Shown: positions 26,977 to 36,414, counted from the first letter of the stretch. The stretch is 64,000 nucleotides of DNA from Planctomyces sp. (GCA_005798445.1 SYJG01000319.1:1-64000), one strand, 5' to 3'. The notes: generated by a model not told the origin, from the letters alone. Program-made: numbers and translations.

Positions 26977-27071
26977 CGCCCCGAATTGGTGGCAGTCGCT
27001 GCGGTTTCTCGACGAGACGTTTCGTTCGTCGGACGGGGCGATGCAAGGATGCTGCCACGAAGGGCGTCACG

Positions 27072-27740
27072 ATGAAAAACAATGTCGGTAAAGTGTTCGT
27101 GGTCCTGACCACGTTCCTGAGCATCGCGTTTCTCGGCTTCTCGTTCTCCGCCCGGATCGCCGGCACGAACTGGGAGGGCGAAGCGGCTGCCTTGGAAAAG
27201 TACACCATCGAAAAGAACGTCAACGAGAAGGAGACGACCTACACCGTCAAAAACATCATTGAGCATTCCAAGCAAGAGCCGCTCAGTAAGACCGCGAAGC
27301 TGCTACCGGAGGTGATCGTGGCTGCCTACAGCCATGAGGCCACGCAACTCAACGCACTGATTCAAGAGCTGGAACCAGTGCCGGAGCAACTCAAGAAACG
27401 GCAAGACGAAATCACGGCTCAGCAGAAGCTGGACCTCAAAGCGATGGAGGGACGGGAGCAGGAGTTGCAGAAGATCTTCTTGGCGCAGGTCAAGACGATC
27501 CAAGAGTTGTCCGTCGAGGGTGTCAAGGTCGCTCAGGAGGCACAGGCGGTTTGGAAGGAAGGGGAGTTGCGTCGCGAAGACGTTGCTCGCCTGCGAAACC
27601 ATTTGGAGGAACTGGAAGTCGATCAATTCCAGTCCCTCGAACAAAAGAAACGACTGCAGGACGAGCTCAGCCGTATGCGCGGAGTGCTGGCTCGCTTGCA
27701 GCGACGAAACGTTCAATTGAAGTCGTCCTACGAAGAATGA
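27072..27740 (+). CDS. Membrane-anchored coiled-coil protein
   Basis: 222 aa. One N-terminal transmembrane segment (VGKVFVVLTTFLSIAFLGFSFSA) is followed by an extended coiled coil (about residues 85-215, for example LRNHLEELEVDQFQSLEQKKRL). No enzymatic motif. It starts at the ATG after a near-consensus promoter. It is the first of three co-directional genes (27775, 28622) that all encode single-span membrane proteins, two with the same N-terminal TM plus coiled-coil plan. This points to a membrane-associated structural or scaffold complex; function unknown. Confidence 0.8.
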   Translation: MKNNVGKVFVVLTTFLSIAFLGFSFSARIAGTNWEGEAAALEKYTIEKNVNEKETTYTVKNIIEHSKQEPLSKTAKLLPEVIVAAYSHEATQLNALIQELEPVPEQLKKRQDEITAQQKLDLKAMEGREQELQKIFLAQVKTIQELSVEGVKVAQEAQAVWKEGELRREDVARLRNHLEELEVDQFQSLEQKKRLQDELSRMRGVLARLQRRNVQLKSSYEE

Positions 27741-27774
27741 TCGTGGGACGCGAAAACGACTGGGGGGGCGTGAC

Positions 27775-28647
27775 ATGTCATTTCTCGGAAAACTACTCGT
27801 TGGTTTGCAGCTCTTTTTGAGCATCATGTTCCTGATCTTTGCCGGAGCGGTCTTCTCGACGCAGAAGAACTGGAAAGCGGCCAAAGAGACGGTCGACGCC
27901 AACTACGCGAAGCTCGATGCGGACAAAAAGCAGGTCGAGGAGGCGTTTGCCGCCTACAAGACTCGCCTGGAGATCGATCTCAAGAAGGAGCAGGAGCGAG
28001 CCTCGAACGCCGAGGGACAAGTCAAGCTTCACAAAGATCAGGTTGATGCCGCCAATACGCAGTTAGTCGCCGCCGAGACCGAACGGAATGAACAACGCGA
28101 ACTGGCGAAGGTCTCCGTCGAAGAAGCTCGCCAGCGCCGCGAAGAGGCATTGCTGCAACGCGGAATTAACAACGAGATGCAGAAGTTGCTCAACGAAAAG
28201 AACGACCGCGTCAAGGCGTTGGAAGACATCAAGTTCAACCTGCAAGTGGCCGAAAGAGCACTGCAAGACAAACACTCGAAGTTGCTGAATGATCTTGTGC
28301 TCTTTCAGAAGATCATCGCCGCGAATGGACTGTCGACCGATCCAAAAACGGTTGCCGGCTTGCTCACACCACCGCCGGCCGTCGATGGCGAAGTACTCGA
28401 AACGAAACGAGCCGGCCGTAGCGGTTCGGATTTGGTCGAAATTTCCATCGGCAGCGACGATGGCCTCGCCGAAGGGCACAAGCTCTCGGTCTATCGTCCG
28501 CAACTGGGCGACCGGGCCGCAAAATTTCTGGGCGACATCAAGTTGGTGTATGTGACGCCGGACCGATCGGTCGGTGTGGTGATCCTGCCCGCGAAAAACG
28601 GCAAAATCGAAAGGGGCGACAATGTCACGTCGAAACTCGGACAGTAA
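27775..28647 (+). CDS. Membrane-anchored coiled-coil protein with C-terminal globular domain
   Basis: 290 aa. N-terminal TM (LLVGLQLFLSIMFLIFAGAVF), a coiled coil at about residues 30-180, then a compact C-terminal domain (about 205-285) with LVEISIGSDDGLAEGHKLSVYR and GDIKLVYVTPDRSVGVVI. That block resembles the small beta domain found in FlgT-C-like and other planctomycete hypothetical proteins. It lies 34 bp after the previous gene on the same strand and overlaps the next small gene by 26 bp, so the three are probably one operon. Function unknown. Confidence 0.82.
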   Translation: MSFLGKLLVGLQLFLSIMFLIFAGAVFSTQKNWKAAKETVDANYAKLDADKKQVEEAFAAYKTRLEIDLKKEQERASNAEGQVKLHKDQVDAANTQLVAAETERNEQRELAKVSVEEARQRREEALLQRGINNEMQKLLNEKNDRVKALEDIKFNLQVAERALQDKHSKLLNDLVLFQKIIAANGLSTDPKTVAGLLTPPPAVDGEVLETKRAGRSGSDLVEISIGSDDGLAEGHKLSVYRPQLGDRAAKFLGDIKLVYVTPDRSVGVVILPAKNGKIERGDNVTSKLGQ

Positions 28648-28768
28648 AGCAGCCAAGGCCACGCCGGACGTTTTCGTCGGCCTGTTGTTCGTCTCCGTCG
28701 CGTCGCTCATCACCGGCATCATCCTGCTGGTTCTGGAGCTGAACCGCTACAACTGGCAGATGGGCTGA
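28622..28768 (+). CDS. 48-aa single-span membrane protein (below ORF-track cutoff)
   Basis: Reads MSRRNSDSKAAKATPD, then a hydrophobic helix (VFVGLLFVSVASLITGIILLVLEL) and ends NRYNWQMG before TGA at 28766-28768. It overlaps the last 26 bases of the preceding gene in another frame and has AAAGGGG just upstream of ATG 28622, which supports real translation. A basic N-terminus predicts N-in topology. The partner is probably one of the two preceding membrane coiled-coil proteins. No family name is known to me. Confidence 0.65.
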   Translation: MSRRNSDSKAAKATPDVFVGLLFVSVASLITGIILLVLELNRYNWQMG

Positions 28769-28778
28769 AGGAAATTTT

Positions 28779-28836
28779 GATTGACGATTTTTGATTTTCG
28801 ATTTTGTGTTCAATCGAAAATCAAAAATCGTCAATC
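28779..28836. repeat. A/T-rich palindrome with 25-bp arms
   Basis: Arms 28779-28803 and 28812-28836 are exact complements (GATTGACGATTTTTGATTTT and on), 8-nt loop, with weaker pairing continuing outward (ggaaatttt / gaaaattcc). It lies between the convergent membrane gene and ThiF gene and may act as a terminator. Confidence 0.92.
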
Positions 28837-28845
28837 GAAAATTCC

Positions 28846-29895
28846 TCAGCCGCCGACGTACCGAGCGTACAACGCTCGTGCCGCAGCGATCTCCTGCGTA
28901 CCGCGGATGATGGCGCGGCCGTCTCGAAACACGGTCAGCTCGAACTCTCCGCCGGTCAGTGACAGCCGGGCGAGATACGGATTGCGAGTGATCGTCCCGT
29001 GGCCGTTCCATTTCAAGGCGAGATCATCCAGCGACAATGTCGTCGGCGAACTGGGAACGACTTGCACGGAGTTTCGTCCGCAGAGAACCGTCGATCGTGA
29101 GCCGCTTTGTCCCGACAACCACAACCGTTCGCCGCGCTTGCAGGCCGGGCAGTCGCCGCTGACGTGCAAGTTGCCGACATCGAGCGTCCGAAACGTGTGG
29201 TCCCACAAGTCGATCACGGTCAGCACTCGCGGTACGTCGTCGAGATGACCGCTGAGAATCTTCATCGCCAGCATCGCCTGCCAAGACGCGATCACATTGA
29301 CCGTTGGGCCGAGGATGCCAGCCGTTTCACAGGTCTCGGTCGTTCCCGCTTCTGGCGGTGACTCGATCACGCAGCGGAGGCACGCCGACTTACCGGGCAG
29401 GACCGCCATGATTTGTCCGTGACTGCCGATACAGCCGCCGTACACCCACGGGATGCCGGTCTCCAGCGAGAGATCGTTGACGAGGAATCGCGTCTCGAAG
29501 TTGTCGGTCCCGTCGAGAATCAGGTCCACGTCCCGAGCCAACTCGCGGACGTTGCGGCAGTCGATATCGGCAACGACCGCTTCCAGCTCGATTGTGCTGT
29601 TGATCCGCCGCAGCTTCTCGACGGCAGCGACGGACTTCGGCATCTGGGCCGCGACATCGTCTTCGTCGAACAGCACTTGCCGCTGCAAATTCGTCGTCTC
29701 GACGAAATCACGATCGACAATTCGCAAGTGCCCGACACCGGCTCGAGTCAGCGTCTCGGCCAAGACCGTGCCCAGGGCACCGCAGCCGACCAGCAACACG
29801 CGGCTGGCCAGCAACCGCCGTTGCCCGGCTTCTCCCAGCGGAGCAAACCGCGTTTGTCGGCTGTAACGAGCCAGAATGTCTACCGCCTCGGTCAT
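28846..29895 (-). CDS. ThiF/MoeB/HesA-type adenylyltransferase
   Basis: 349 aa, cytoplasmic E1-like enzyme that adenylates the C-terminus of a ubiquitin-fold sulfur carrier (ThiS/MoaD type). Motifs: YSRQTRF at the N-terminus, nucleotide loop VLLVGCGALGT, DRDFVETTNLQRQVLF, DGTDNFETRFLVND, the two Zn CXXC pairs CLRC and CPAC, and the TCETAGILGPTVNVIASWQA block with the conserved Cys. A C-terminal about 75-residue extension resembles those of MoeB-like proteins without a rhodanese domain. ATG 29895 follows AAGGAA and begins right before the RYSRQ motif. Thiamine or molybdopterin pathway not distinguishable here. Confidence 0.87.
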   Translation of the reverse strand: MTEAVDILARYSRQTRFAPLGEAGQRRLLASRVLLVGCGALGTVLAETLTRAGVGHLRIVDRDFVETTNLQRQVLFDEDDVAAQMPKSVAAVEKLRRINSTIELEAVVADIDCRNVRELARDVDLILDGTDNFETRFLVNDLSLETGIPWVYGGCIGSHGQIMAVLPGKSACLRCVIESPPEAGTTETCETAGILGPTVNVIASWQAMLAMKILSGHLDDVPRVLTVIDLWDHTFRTLDVGNLHVSGDCPACKRGERLWLSGQSGSRSTVLCGRNSVQVVPSSPTTLSLDDLALKWNGHGTITRNPYLARLSLTGGEFELTVFRDGRAIIRGTQEIAAARALYARYVGG

Positions 29896-29972
29896 GCGTC
29901 GTTCCTTGAAGTCAGTCACCGGAGTATAAAGCCGACTCGATTCGGCCCCAACGAAGATGGACACGACTTTTC

Positions 29973-30137
29973 ATGCGGCAACACCTGGGCATTTTGTTGC
30001 AAGTGATGGCTCTCGCGTGGCTGCCGTTGTTGATTGTGTACCAACTGAATTTTGGCTTTCGGTTGCTGGTGATGCCGACTTGCACGCTGATTGGGATTGT
30101 CATCTTCTGGATTGGCACAAGGCTCCGCGAGACATGA
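29973..30137 (+). CDS. 54-aa two-helix membrane protein (below ORF-track cutoff)
   Basis: Reads MRQHLGILLQVMALAWLPLL and continues through IVYQLNFGFRLLV, then a second hydrophobic helix (LIGIVIFWIG), ending TRLRET. The TGA stop overlaps the ATG of the next gene (ATGA at 30134-30137), a strong sign of translational coupling with the exported PQQ-like protein. The QLNFGFRLLVMP motif is, from memory, shared by other planctomycete small proteins. Two transmembrane helices in an N-in/C-in arrangement. Function unknown, possibly in export or anchoring of its partner. Confidence 0.65.
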   Translation: MRQHLGILLQVMALAWLPLLIVYQLNFGFRLLVMPTCTLIGIVIFWIGTRLRET

Positions 30138-32167
30138 AGTCGATTCTCTCGCTGCTGATTATTTTGGCGCTGGTCGCACCGGCGCAGGCTCAGCTTGTCG
30201 CCACGAATTTGAGCCAGGAAGCGATGACGCTGGACCTGGACAGCGCCGCGACGAAGCGGCTCGCGAGCATTGAGGACTTCGTCGCCGAAAAGCAATGGGA
30301 TGGCGTCGCGACGTTGTTGCGTCAGACACAGTCCGAGAAGGCCGACAAGCTGGTTGCAATTGCCCCAGGGTGGTACGTGAGCGTTGCTCGATTCTGCCAG
30401 TCTCAAGCTGCGCTGCTGCCGTCGCCCGGCTTGACCGCGTTTCGTCGCCAGGTGGATGGCACGGCGAAGAAATGGCTTGATGACATCCAAGACCAGCGAG
30501 GACTCGATCCGTCGCGTCAGCGAGCCGCTTGGCTCCGCATCGTTCGACAAGGCTTCGCGAGCTCCTCTGCTGACGAAGCGCTCGCTCGACTCGCCGAGCA
30601 GTCGTTTGAACGAGCGGATTACGCGGCGGCGCGAACGTATTGGGAGATGCTGCTGCCGGCCTCTGGCTCGCTGCGCTCTGCCGCTGGCTTGGGGCTTCTG
30701 CGGCATCCTGATCCGAGCTGCGATGCCGCGCAAATCCGTGCTCAACTCATCCTGTGCAGTCTCTTCGAGAAGGATACTGAGCGAGTTGGTCAAGAACTCG
30801 CCGCATTTCGCAGGCTGCACGGCAACTCGGAAGGTCGCATTGCAGGTCGAGAAGGAGTGCTGGTCGATCTGCTTTCTTCAATGATTGCCGATCAGATCGC
30901 AGAAGCTTCGAAAGACGGCGAAACGAGTTCGTTGGACCGGCACATGTGGACCGTCGAATTGCCAAATGGTTCGGGGACAGAAGTCGGTGAGATGATTCCC
31001 GTCGTAGTCGGAGAAACACTCTTCATGTCGAACGGCGAATCGGTGTTTGCATTTGATGCCACCACCGGCCGACCGAGATGGTCGGAGACAGCAGAACCAG
31101 CACGCGATCCACAAGCGTCCGTCATTCATTCACTTGCCGATCCAATTGCTCCCAAGCTGTCCATCGACGGACGTGCTCGACATTCGTTGACGGCGTATGG
31201 GGATCGGCTCTACGCACGGCTGGGGACTTCGATCACCGGCAAGGCGAAGCAGGAAACGAATGCGCACAGCGAATTGGTCGGGCTGGATGTTGGCGATGGC
31301 GAAGGCAAGCTTGTTTGGCGAATTGACGCCAAGGAAATCGATCCGCAAGACCCGCTGAGCGTGGCGTCGCCGTGGTGTTTTGAAGGTCCTCCCGCAGCCG
31401 ATTCACAGCGAGTCTTGGTCGTGTTGCGACGCAGCCTGCCTCAAGATCAACTCAATGTCGCTTGTTTTGATGCCGACACGGCGCTGCTGCTTTGGAATCG
31501 CAAAGTGGGGATCACCGTGGCCTCGACCGAAGAAGCCGTAAATTCCACCAGCCACCTGGAGCTCACCGTGGCCGAGGACAGCGCTTTCGTCTCGACCGAT
31601 GCGGGGGCGATCGTCGCAATCAATGTGCACGACGGGGCTACTCGCTGGGTGCGGACGTATGTTTCGGATGCGGTCATTTCTTCTCGCGATGGACGGCGCG
31701 AAGGACACACTCCGCCGATTTATCACGATGGCGTGTTGTATGTCGCTCCGCTTGACACCAACTTGCTGATGGCGATTCATGCCGAAAGCGGATTGTTGCT
31801 GTGGCAGCATCAGTGGCCCGATCCACTTCGCTACGTTTTGGGAATTGCCAGAAATACGTTGATCGTGCAGGGCCGCTCGCTATGGGGAGTCGCCCTGGCG
31901 ACCGGTGAGCCTGCCTGGCCGCATCGACGAGTCGGCAACGAGGATCCCGAAGGATTCTCAGCCGGCCGAGGAGTATTGATTCACGGCGAAGTTTGCTGGC
32001 CAAATCGGGACGAGTTAATCATCGTCGCCGGTGACTCAGGGCAGATCATGAGACGCATCGCGGTGCGAGAATCGTTGGGATTATCCGGCGGACATCTCAC
32101 TAACTGCGGAACGTCGCTCGCCATCAGTCGTGGTGCCCAACTGTCAGTTTTGGGATCGCATCGTTGA
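30134..32167 (+). CDS. Exported PQQ-like beta-propeller protein
   Basis: About 677 aa. A clear signal peptide (ILSLLIILALVAPAQAQ) starts at ATG 30134, which overlaps the upstream small gene's stop; the track start at 29957 is rejected. The first about 250 residues are helical (TPR-like tone: ALARLAEQSFERADYAAARTYWEMLL). From about residue 290 PQQ-like blades appear (FAFDATTGRPRW, INVHDGATRWVRT, AIHAESGLLLWQHQW, GVALATGEPAWPHRR). No catalytic site is visible. Possible role: periplasmic protein-assembly scaffold or quinoprotein-like enzyme. Confidence 0.82.
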   Translation: MKSILSLLIILALVAPAQAQLVATNLSQEAMTLDLDSAATKRLASIEDFVAEKQWDGVATLLRQTQSEKADKLVAIAPGWYVSVARFCQSQAALLPSPGLTAFRRQVDGTAKKWLDDIQDQRGLDPSRQRAAWLRIVRQGFASSSADEALARLAEQSFERADYAAARTYWEMLLPASGSLRSAAGLGLLRHPDPSCDAAQIRAQLILCSLFEKDTERVGQELAAFRRLHGNSEGRIAGREGVLVDLLSSMIADQIAEASKDGETSSLDRHMWTVELPNGSGTEVGEMIPVVVGETLFMSNGESVFAFDATTGRPRWSETAEPARDPQASVIHSLADPIAPKLSIDGRARHSLTAYGDRLYARLGTSITGKAKQETNAHSELVGLDVGDGEGKLVWRIDAKEIDPQDPLSVASPWCFEGPPAADSQRVLVVLRRSLPQDQLNVACFDADTALLLWNRKVGITVASTEEAVNSTSHLELTVAEDSAFVSTDAGAIVAINVHDGATRWVRTYVSDAVISSRDGRREGHTPPIYHDGVLYVAPLDTNLLMAIHAESGLLLWQHQWPDPLRYVLGIARNTLIVQGRSLWGVALATGEPAWPHRRVGNEDPEGFSAGRGVLIHGEVCWPNRDELIIVAGDSGQIMRRIAVRESLGLSGGHLTNCGTSLAISRGAQLSVLGSHR

Positions 32168-32207
32168 GTTTCGACCTGTCAAACAACGGCTTTGGTCAAA
32201 ATAACTT

Positions 32208-32237
32208 TTGACCGCGATTTTGAGGATCTTCTAGAAT
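32208..32237 (+). promoter_or_regulatory. Sigma70-type promoter for the 179-aa gene
   Basis: TTGACC (32208-32213), 18-nt spacer, TAGAAT (32232-32237). It reads toward the gene at 32418, leaving a 5' untranslated region of about 170 nt that holds no ORF I can support. Confidence 0.55.
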
Positions 32238-32417
32238 CGGCCTGTGTTTGGTCGGCGCAATTGGCCGATTCCAACAAAACGGGAAGAGGGATTCCGGCGG
32301 TCCAGTCGGATGGCCTCATCGCCGAAGGACGTTCTCTTGGTTGATGGTTGAATCCAGCGACCAGAGCGCGCAGCCCGACAGGACTACGTGCCCTCAGTTG
32401 CTGGGTGAGGAGGCCGA

Positions 32418-32957
32418 ATGGCTCCGTTGCTCAATGGGGAAGATGTCTTGCGTCGCCTGTTCGCAGGCGCGGCCGAACAGACCTTTGAGGCGGAACTAGG
32501 CATCGCCGATCCGCCCTTAATCGAGTATCTCGTTGGGATGCTGTTGCGCTTCTTGCGGCAAGAGGCAATCTATCGCGTGCGAGACACGTCCGGCCATCGA
32601 TTGACCCAGGTCGTGGACATGGTTCAGGAGGCGGAGCATCGTCCCGCTCGTTCCCGGTGCGAGATCTATCGGCACATCGGCGACTTTACGCTTTTTTATA
32701 GCGGCGTGTTTCCGGAGCATCTGCCGAAGCTGCAAGCTCCCGACTGCAAAGACTTCCTGGTGAATTATTGTCAGCAAGGCAAACGGTCGTATCTCATCGC
32801 CGCCAGCTACTCCGAAGACGACGAGTCTCGCGAACAAGCACCGATCCTGCGGCATCTCAGCGAGGAGTTCGAGCTGTGCTCCGAAGGACTCAAACGCATT
32901 CGTCGTGAAATCGACTTGTTACCCAAGCTCGCGCAGCAAACGGCGGAATGGAACTGA
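32418..32957 (+). CDS. Conserved hypothetical protein
   Basis: 179 aa, soluble, no signal peptide. The start is supported by GAGGAGG just upstream. Sequence features: APLLNGEDVLRRLFAGAAEQTFE, YLVGMLLRFLRQEAIY, a basic stretch and CKDFLVNYCQQGKRSYLIAA. I recognise the composition from planctomycete hypothetical proteins but no named domain. A promoter lies upstream and the next 977 bp carry no supported gene. Function unknown. Confidence 0.72.
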   Translation: MAPLLNGEDVLRRLFAGAAEQTFEAELGIADPPLIEYLVGMLLRFLRQEAIYRVRDTSGHRLTQVVDMVQEAEHRPARSRCEIYRHIGDFTLFYSGVFPEHLPKLQAPDCKDFLVNYCQQGKRSYLIAASYSEDDESREQAPILRHLSEEFELCSEGLKRIRREIDLLPKLAQQTAEWN

Positions 32958-33934
32958 GTCGAGAATCTGCGGCCCGATCAATCGATTGCCGCTGAGAAGC
33001 ACGATTCTCTGGATTGAGAACTTTGCTTCGCAATCGCTGACTGAAGTGCAACGCCGCTGCTCCGCTAATCGTTGCCGCCGAGGTTGTCAGGCAAGCTCGG
33101 CCAACAATTGACAGGATCAAATTGGTCGCACGCAATGTAGCGTTGGACGTGCGGGTGCTTCAGGTACGCCAGCGAAGCGTCGATTTGTCTTGTCCCCGGT
33201 TGACGAACCGTATCATCAGCCGAAGAATGACCATGGTTTCAAAAACCTGAGCCCGTTGTCAGTTCCAGGAAATTACCCGCACCGAGATTTTTTTGCTGGA
33301 TATGCGAGAGTCCCTTGATAGGATGTCGTCTTCGTTTCTTGTTGGAGTGGGTGAAACGACGATTGCTACGAAAAAGAACTGAAGTCGAATTTTCGTGTCG
33401 GCAGTTTCGCCGACTCGATCAATGGGTTGGATTGGTTCTCACGTTGAAAGAAAGGAATCTATCAAAGAGAACCCGCTTGTCTGAATTTGCTTGGGAAATT
33501 TCCGAAGAATGTACGAGTCTTGGTGCAAACGAATCGAATTCAGTGGATTCGATTTTCGCTGCAACGGCCGCCGCGAGCGAACAGCGCAAGTCGGCAACGT
33601 GGCCCGCATCAAGTCCGGCTCTGGGCCAAGGTATCGAGCCGCGTGAGATCGGGTGAATCCCAAGTCGCTCAGCAACGGTCGTTGTCAGACTCGATCATGA
33701 CGAGCGATTGCGAAAGCCTCCCGGTCGTGGGACGGCGATTTTCCGAAACCTTGGCGTTGATTGTTCGTCTTCAGTTGATTGTTGATTGAATTTTGATTGT
33801 GCTGGATGTGGAAACCAGACTTTGCCCATGGGAGCCGTGTTCCCCAGAAAGACACTAGGATTTTGGATCTTGAGTTGATCGTGGACCGCAAAGGGAAGTG
33901 CGCTCATTTCGATTTCAACCCAAAGGAGTTTGCC
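32958..33934. other. Long intergenic region with a possible gene remnant
   Basis: 977 bp without a convincing complete gene. On the minus strand 33065-33238 an ORF without an ATG reads SADDTVRQPGTRQIDASLAY, then LKHPHVQRYIACDQFDPVN and ends PDNLGGND. It looks coding-like and could be the 3' end of a decayed gene. The 113-aa track ORF at 33315 has no ribosome binding site. The segment just before 33935 should contain the rpoD promoter; I cannot pinpoint it. Confidence 0.45.
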
Positions 33935-35680
33935 GTGCATCGCTTGTGTAACAGGTTCAATACGCTGATCGAAGAAGTCAAAAAAAATCACGGCGTGATG
34001 ACCTTCCAAATGGTCGATCGTTACCTGCCTGACGAAGGTGGCGATCCAAAAATGGTCGACGAGTTGTTGATTTGGCTCGACGAGAACGCCGTGGAATTGA
34101 TCCACGATGTGGATACGCCCATTGATGATCCCGACTACGTACCTGAAAAGGAACACCCAGTCGAGACGGTGCCGCAGCCAAAGCTGACAGCACAGGAGGA
34201 GCGAGCATTGCTCTCGCGCGATCCCATTCGGATGTATCTCAGCCAAATGGGAAACATTCCGCTGTTGACACGCCGCATGGAAATCTATCTCGCGAAGCAG
34301 ATCGAGATCACCCGCAAGCGATTCCGCCGCGGAATCATGGAATCGGACTTTGCGTTGGAGATGGGCATCGAGACGCTCGAAAAAGTCAACTCCAAGGAGT
34401 TGCCGTTTGAACGTACCCTGCGGACTTCGGAGACAGAGAACACACGCAAGGAACAAATCGAAGGCCGCATGCCCAAGAATCTGCCGCTGCTTAAGAAGTT
34501 GTACGAGCAGCATCGGACTGACCAACTCATCACCATTGATCCGGAAGCATCGGCAGCCGACAAGAAAGTTGCCAAGCACCGTCGCGTCGTGCGCCGCCGC
34601 AAAATGTGTACGTTGATCGAAGAACTTTCGATCCGTACCCAACGTCTGCAGCCCGTAATGAAGCGCATGCATCAGATTGCCGAGCGCATGGAACAGCTAC
34701 TCAAAATGATCGAGGAGGCCAAGAGTCCGCGTGCTCATCATCGCCATAACTACGGCAAAAATCTGATGGATGGCCGCACGGTTGTCACCAAGGACGTCGC
34801 GGTCCTGCAAAAGGAACTGGATGATCTTGTCGCGATGGTTCGAGAGCCGGCGCAAGAGTTCATCCAGCGGTCAAAGACGATCAAGCGTCGTTTCGCACAG
34901 TGGACCGAAGCCAAGCAGAAGTTGTCTGGTGGCAACTTGCGACTCGTGGTTTCGATCGCCAAGAAATACCGTAATCGAGGACTGAGCTTTTTGGATCTCA
35001 TCCAAGAAGGAAACGCTGGTCTCATGCGCGGTGTCGAAAAATACGAGTACCGCCGAGGCTACAAGTTTTCGACTTATGCGACTTGGTGGATTCGGCAAGC
35101 AATCACGCGAGCCGTTGCCGACCATGCTCGCACGATTCGGATTCCGGTTCACATGTTTCAGAGCATCTCGCAGCTTAAAGCCAAGAGCGAGCAGATCCGC
35201 CAAGAAACCGGTCGGGAACCAAGCATGGATGAGTTGGCTCACGCCGTTGGTCTCTCGGTTGAGGAAACTGAGCGGATTATGAAAACTTGGAAGCACCCCA
35301 TCAGCCTTGACACCCCCGTGGGTGAAAGCGAGGACAGCGCCTTCGGAGATTTCCTCGAAGACCAACATCATGGCAGTCCGGCCGAAGCCGCGATGCACGA
35401 AATGCTCAAGGACAAGATCGACGTCGTGCTTCGCAGTCTGACGTACCGTGAGCGAGAGATCATTCGCCTGCGCTACGGCCTCGGTGATGGCTACAGCTAC
35501 ACACTCGAGGAGACGGGCCGCATTTTCAAAGTGACTCGCGAGCGCATCCGCCAAATTGAGTCGAAGGCCTTGAAGAAGCTCCAGCAATCGAACCGTGCTC
35601 AGCACCTCAAAGGCTTCGTCGAAGAACTTCTGCCCAACGAAGCTCCCAAGTCCGAGGAGCTGGTGGGGACAAGTGCATAA
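33935..35680 (+). CDS. rpoD: Primary sigma factor RpoD (sigma70)
   Basis: 581 aa from GTG 33935, chosen because AAAGGAG lies six bases upstream and the protein then opens [20 protein letters not shown], the region 1.1-type start. Region 1.2 is [18 protein letters not shown]. Region 2 includes [36 protein letters not shown] and [13 protein letters not shown]. Region 3 is [14 protein letters not shown]. Region 4 includes [20 protein letters not shown] and the [20 protein letters not shown] non-conserved insert separates regions 1.2 and 2. Completeness of regions 1.1-4.2 argues for the housekeeping sigma factor. A strong terminator follows. Confidence 0.9.
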   Translation: MHRLCNRFNTLIEEVKKNHGVMTFQMVDRYLPDEGGDPKMVDELLIWLDENAVELIHDVDTPIDDPDYVPEKEHPVETVPQPKLTAQEERALLSRDPIRMYLSQMGNIPLLTRRMEIYLAKQIEITRKRFRRGIMESDFALEMGIETLEKVNSKELPFERTLRTSETENTRKEQIEGRMPKNLPLLKKLYEQHRTDQLITIDPEASAADKKVAKHRRVVRRRKMCTLIEELSIRTQRLQPVMKRMHQIAERMEQLLKMIEEAKSPRAHHRHNYGKNLMDGRTVVTKDVAVLQKELDDLVAMVREPAQEFIQRSKTIKRRFAQWTEAKQKLSGGNLRLVVSIAKKYRNRGLSFLDLIQEGNAGLMRGVEKYEYRRGYKFSTYATWWIRQAITRAVADHARTIRIPVHMFQSISQLKAKSEQIRQETGREPSMDELAHAVGLSVEETERIMKTWKHPISLDTPVGESEDSAFGDFLEDQHHGSPAEAAMHEMLKDKIDVVLRSLTYREREIIRLRYGLGDGYSYTLEETGRIFKVTRERIRQIESKALKKLQQSNRAQHLKGFVEELLPNEAPKSEELVGTSA

Positions 35681-35754
35681 TCAAAAAGCAGTCGGGGCAC
35701 AGAGCGATCCGATTGGTCCGGTCGGGAAGTTGATCATTCGACAAAAACAAAAAA

Positions 35755-35789
35755 GGCTCCTCAAAGCGTCAGCTTTGAGGAGCCTTTTT
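35755..35789 (+). terminator. Rho-independent terminator after rpoD
   Basis: Perfect 13-bp stem GGCTCCTCAAAGC / GCTTTGAGGAGCC with GTCA loop (35755-35784), followed by TTTTT. The A-run before the stem (35749-35754) makes it usable on the minus strand too, for the small gene at 35806. Confidence 0.93.
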
Positions 35790-35805
35790 GAATGACTAGT
35801 GATGA

Positions 35806-36084
35806 CTAAATGTCGATGCGATGATCGCGCGCCGGTCCATGATCCGTACAGTCGTCGTTGTGCCAGAGCGGCATTCCGGCGGCATAACGAGCGGCGAGCA
35901 TCAGCACCTTTTCCTCGGAGCCTGGCTTGGCTTTCGTAGGTTCGCCGGGATCGACTCCCATCGCTTCAAAGTCAACGTCTTCGTACTCGTCGCTAAAGTC
36001 ATCTGACTCACCGACCAGGAAGCCGTCCTCATGAAAGCCAGCGTCGTCATCGAGGTCCGAATCTGCCTCGAGCGGATAAGACAT
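35806..36084 (-). CDS. Small acidic hypothetical protein
   Basis: 92 aa, very acidic (SYPLEADSDLDDDAGFHEDG, DFSDEYEDVDFEAMGVDPGE), then a C-terminal segment SEEKVLMLAARYAAGMPLWH. ATG 36084 has TTGGAG upstream, better than the ORF-track start. No signal peptide or known domain. It converges on rpoD and shares its terminator. The acidic tail and LMLAARYAAGMPL helix suggest a protein-binding or regulatory role, but this is only inference. Confidence 0.6.
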   Translation of the reverse strand: MSYPLEADSDLDDDAGFHEDGFLVGESDDFSDEYEDVDFEAMGVDPGEPTKAKPGSEEKVLMLAARYAAGMPLWHNDDCTDHGPARDHRIDI

Positions 36085-36414
36085 GCCCAACTCCAATCTC
36101 TAACGGGGTTTCAGAGACAAACAATTCGGGATGGAACAACACGATATTGGTCACATCCACGTTTCACTCACGGGAAACTCGTGAATCACTGAGCGACGTC
36201 ACGACAACAAGGATTGATTCCCCAATGACGCCCAAACTCGCTCGACCGAAGAAAGCAAAACAGGCGGGAACACAAGCAGAACGGGGCGGATTGTCCGACG
36301 GAAATTGCAGAATGTCAACAACTTTTTTGGAAATCTGAAACGGTCAAAACCGCATGATTCGTCAGGGAAAATCAACGTTTGTAGTAGTCTGAGGTGATGC
36401 TCGCGTATGCATGC
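36085..36414. other. Intergenic region
   Basis: 330 bp between the small acidic gene and the end of the sigma54 activator gene, both on the minus strand. It should hold the promoter of the acidic gene. I see no gene, long repeat or clear promoter. Confidence 0.6.

Larger units (their letters stand above)
26444..27071. other. Gene-free region with two palindromes and a promoter
   Basis: 628 bp without a supported gene. It contains the perfect palindrome 26498-26577, the imperfect one 26800-26885 and the promoter at 26947. The short ORFs in the track here have no start signal or recognisable product. Confidence 0.7.

Noticed and set aside
29957-30133. Upstream 59-residue extension of the PQQ-like protein proposed by the ORF track
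   Set aside because: The signal peptide begins at ATG 30134, and the stop of the coupled 54-aa gene overlaps that start.
33315-33656. 113-aa plus-strand ORF in the rpoD upstream region
   Set aside because: No Shine-Dalgarno, no recognisable family, irregular composition; it overlaps an opposite-strand ORF of similar quality.
33797-33934. 46-residue N-terminal extension of RpoD in the ORF track
   Set aside because: The residues do not resemble sigma region 1.1, and AAAGGAG with GTG at 33935 gives the expected start.
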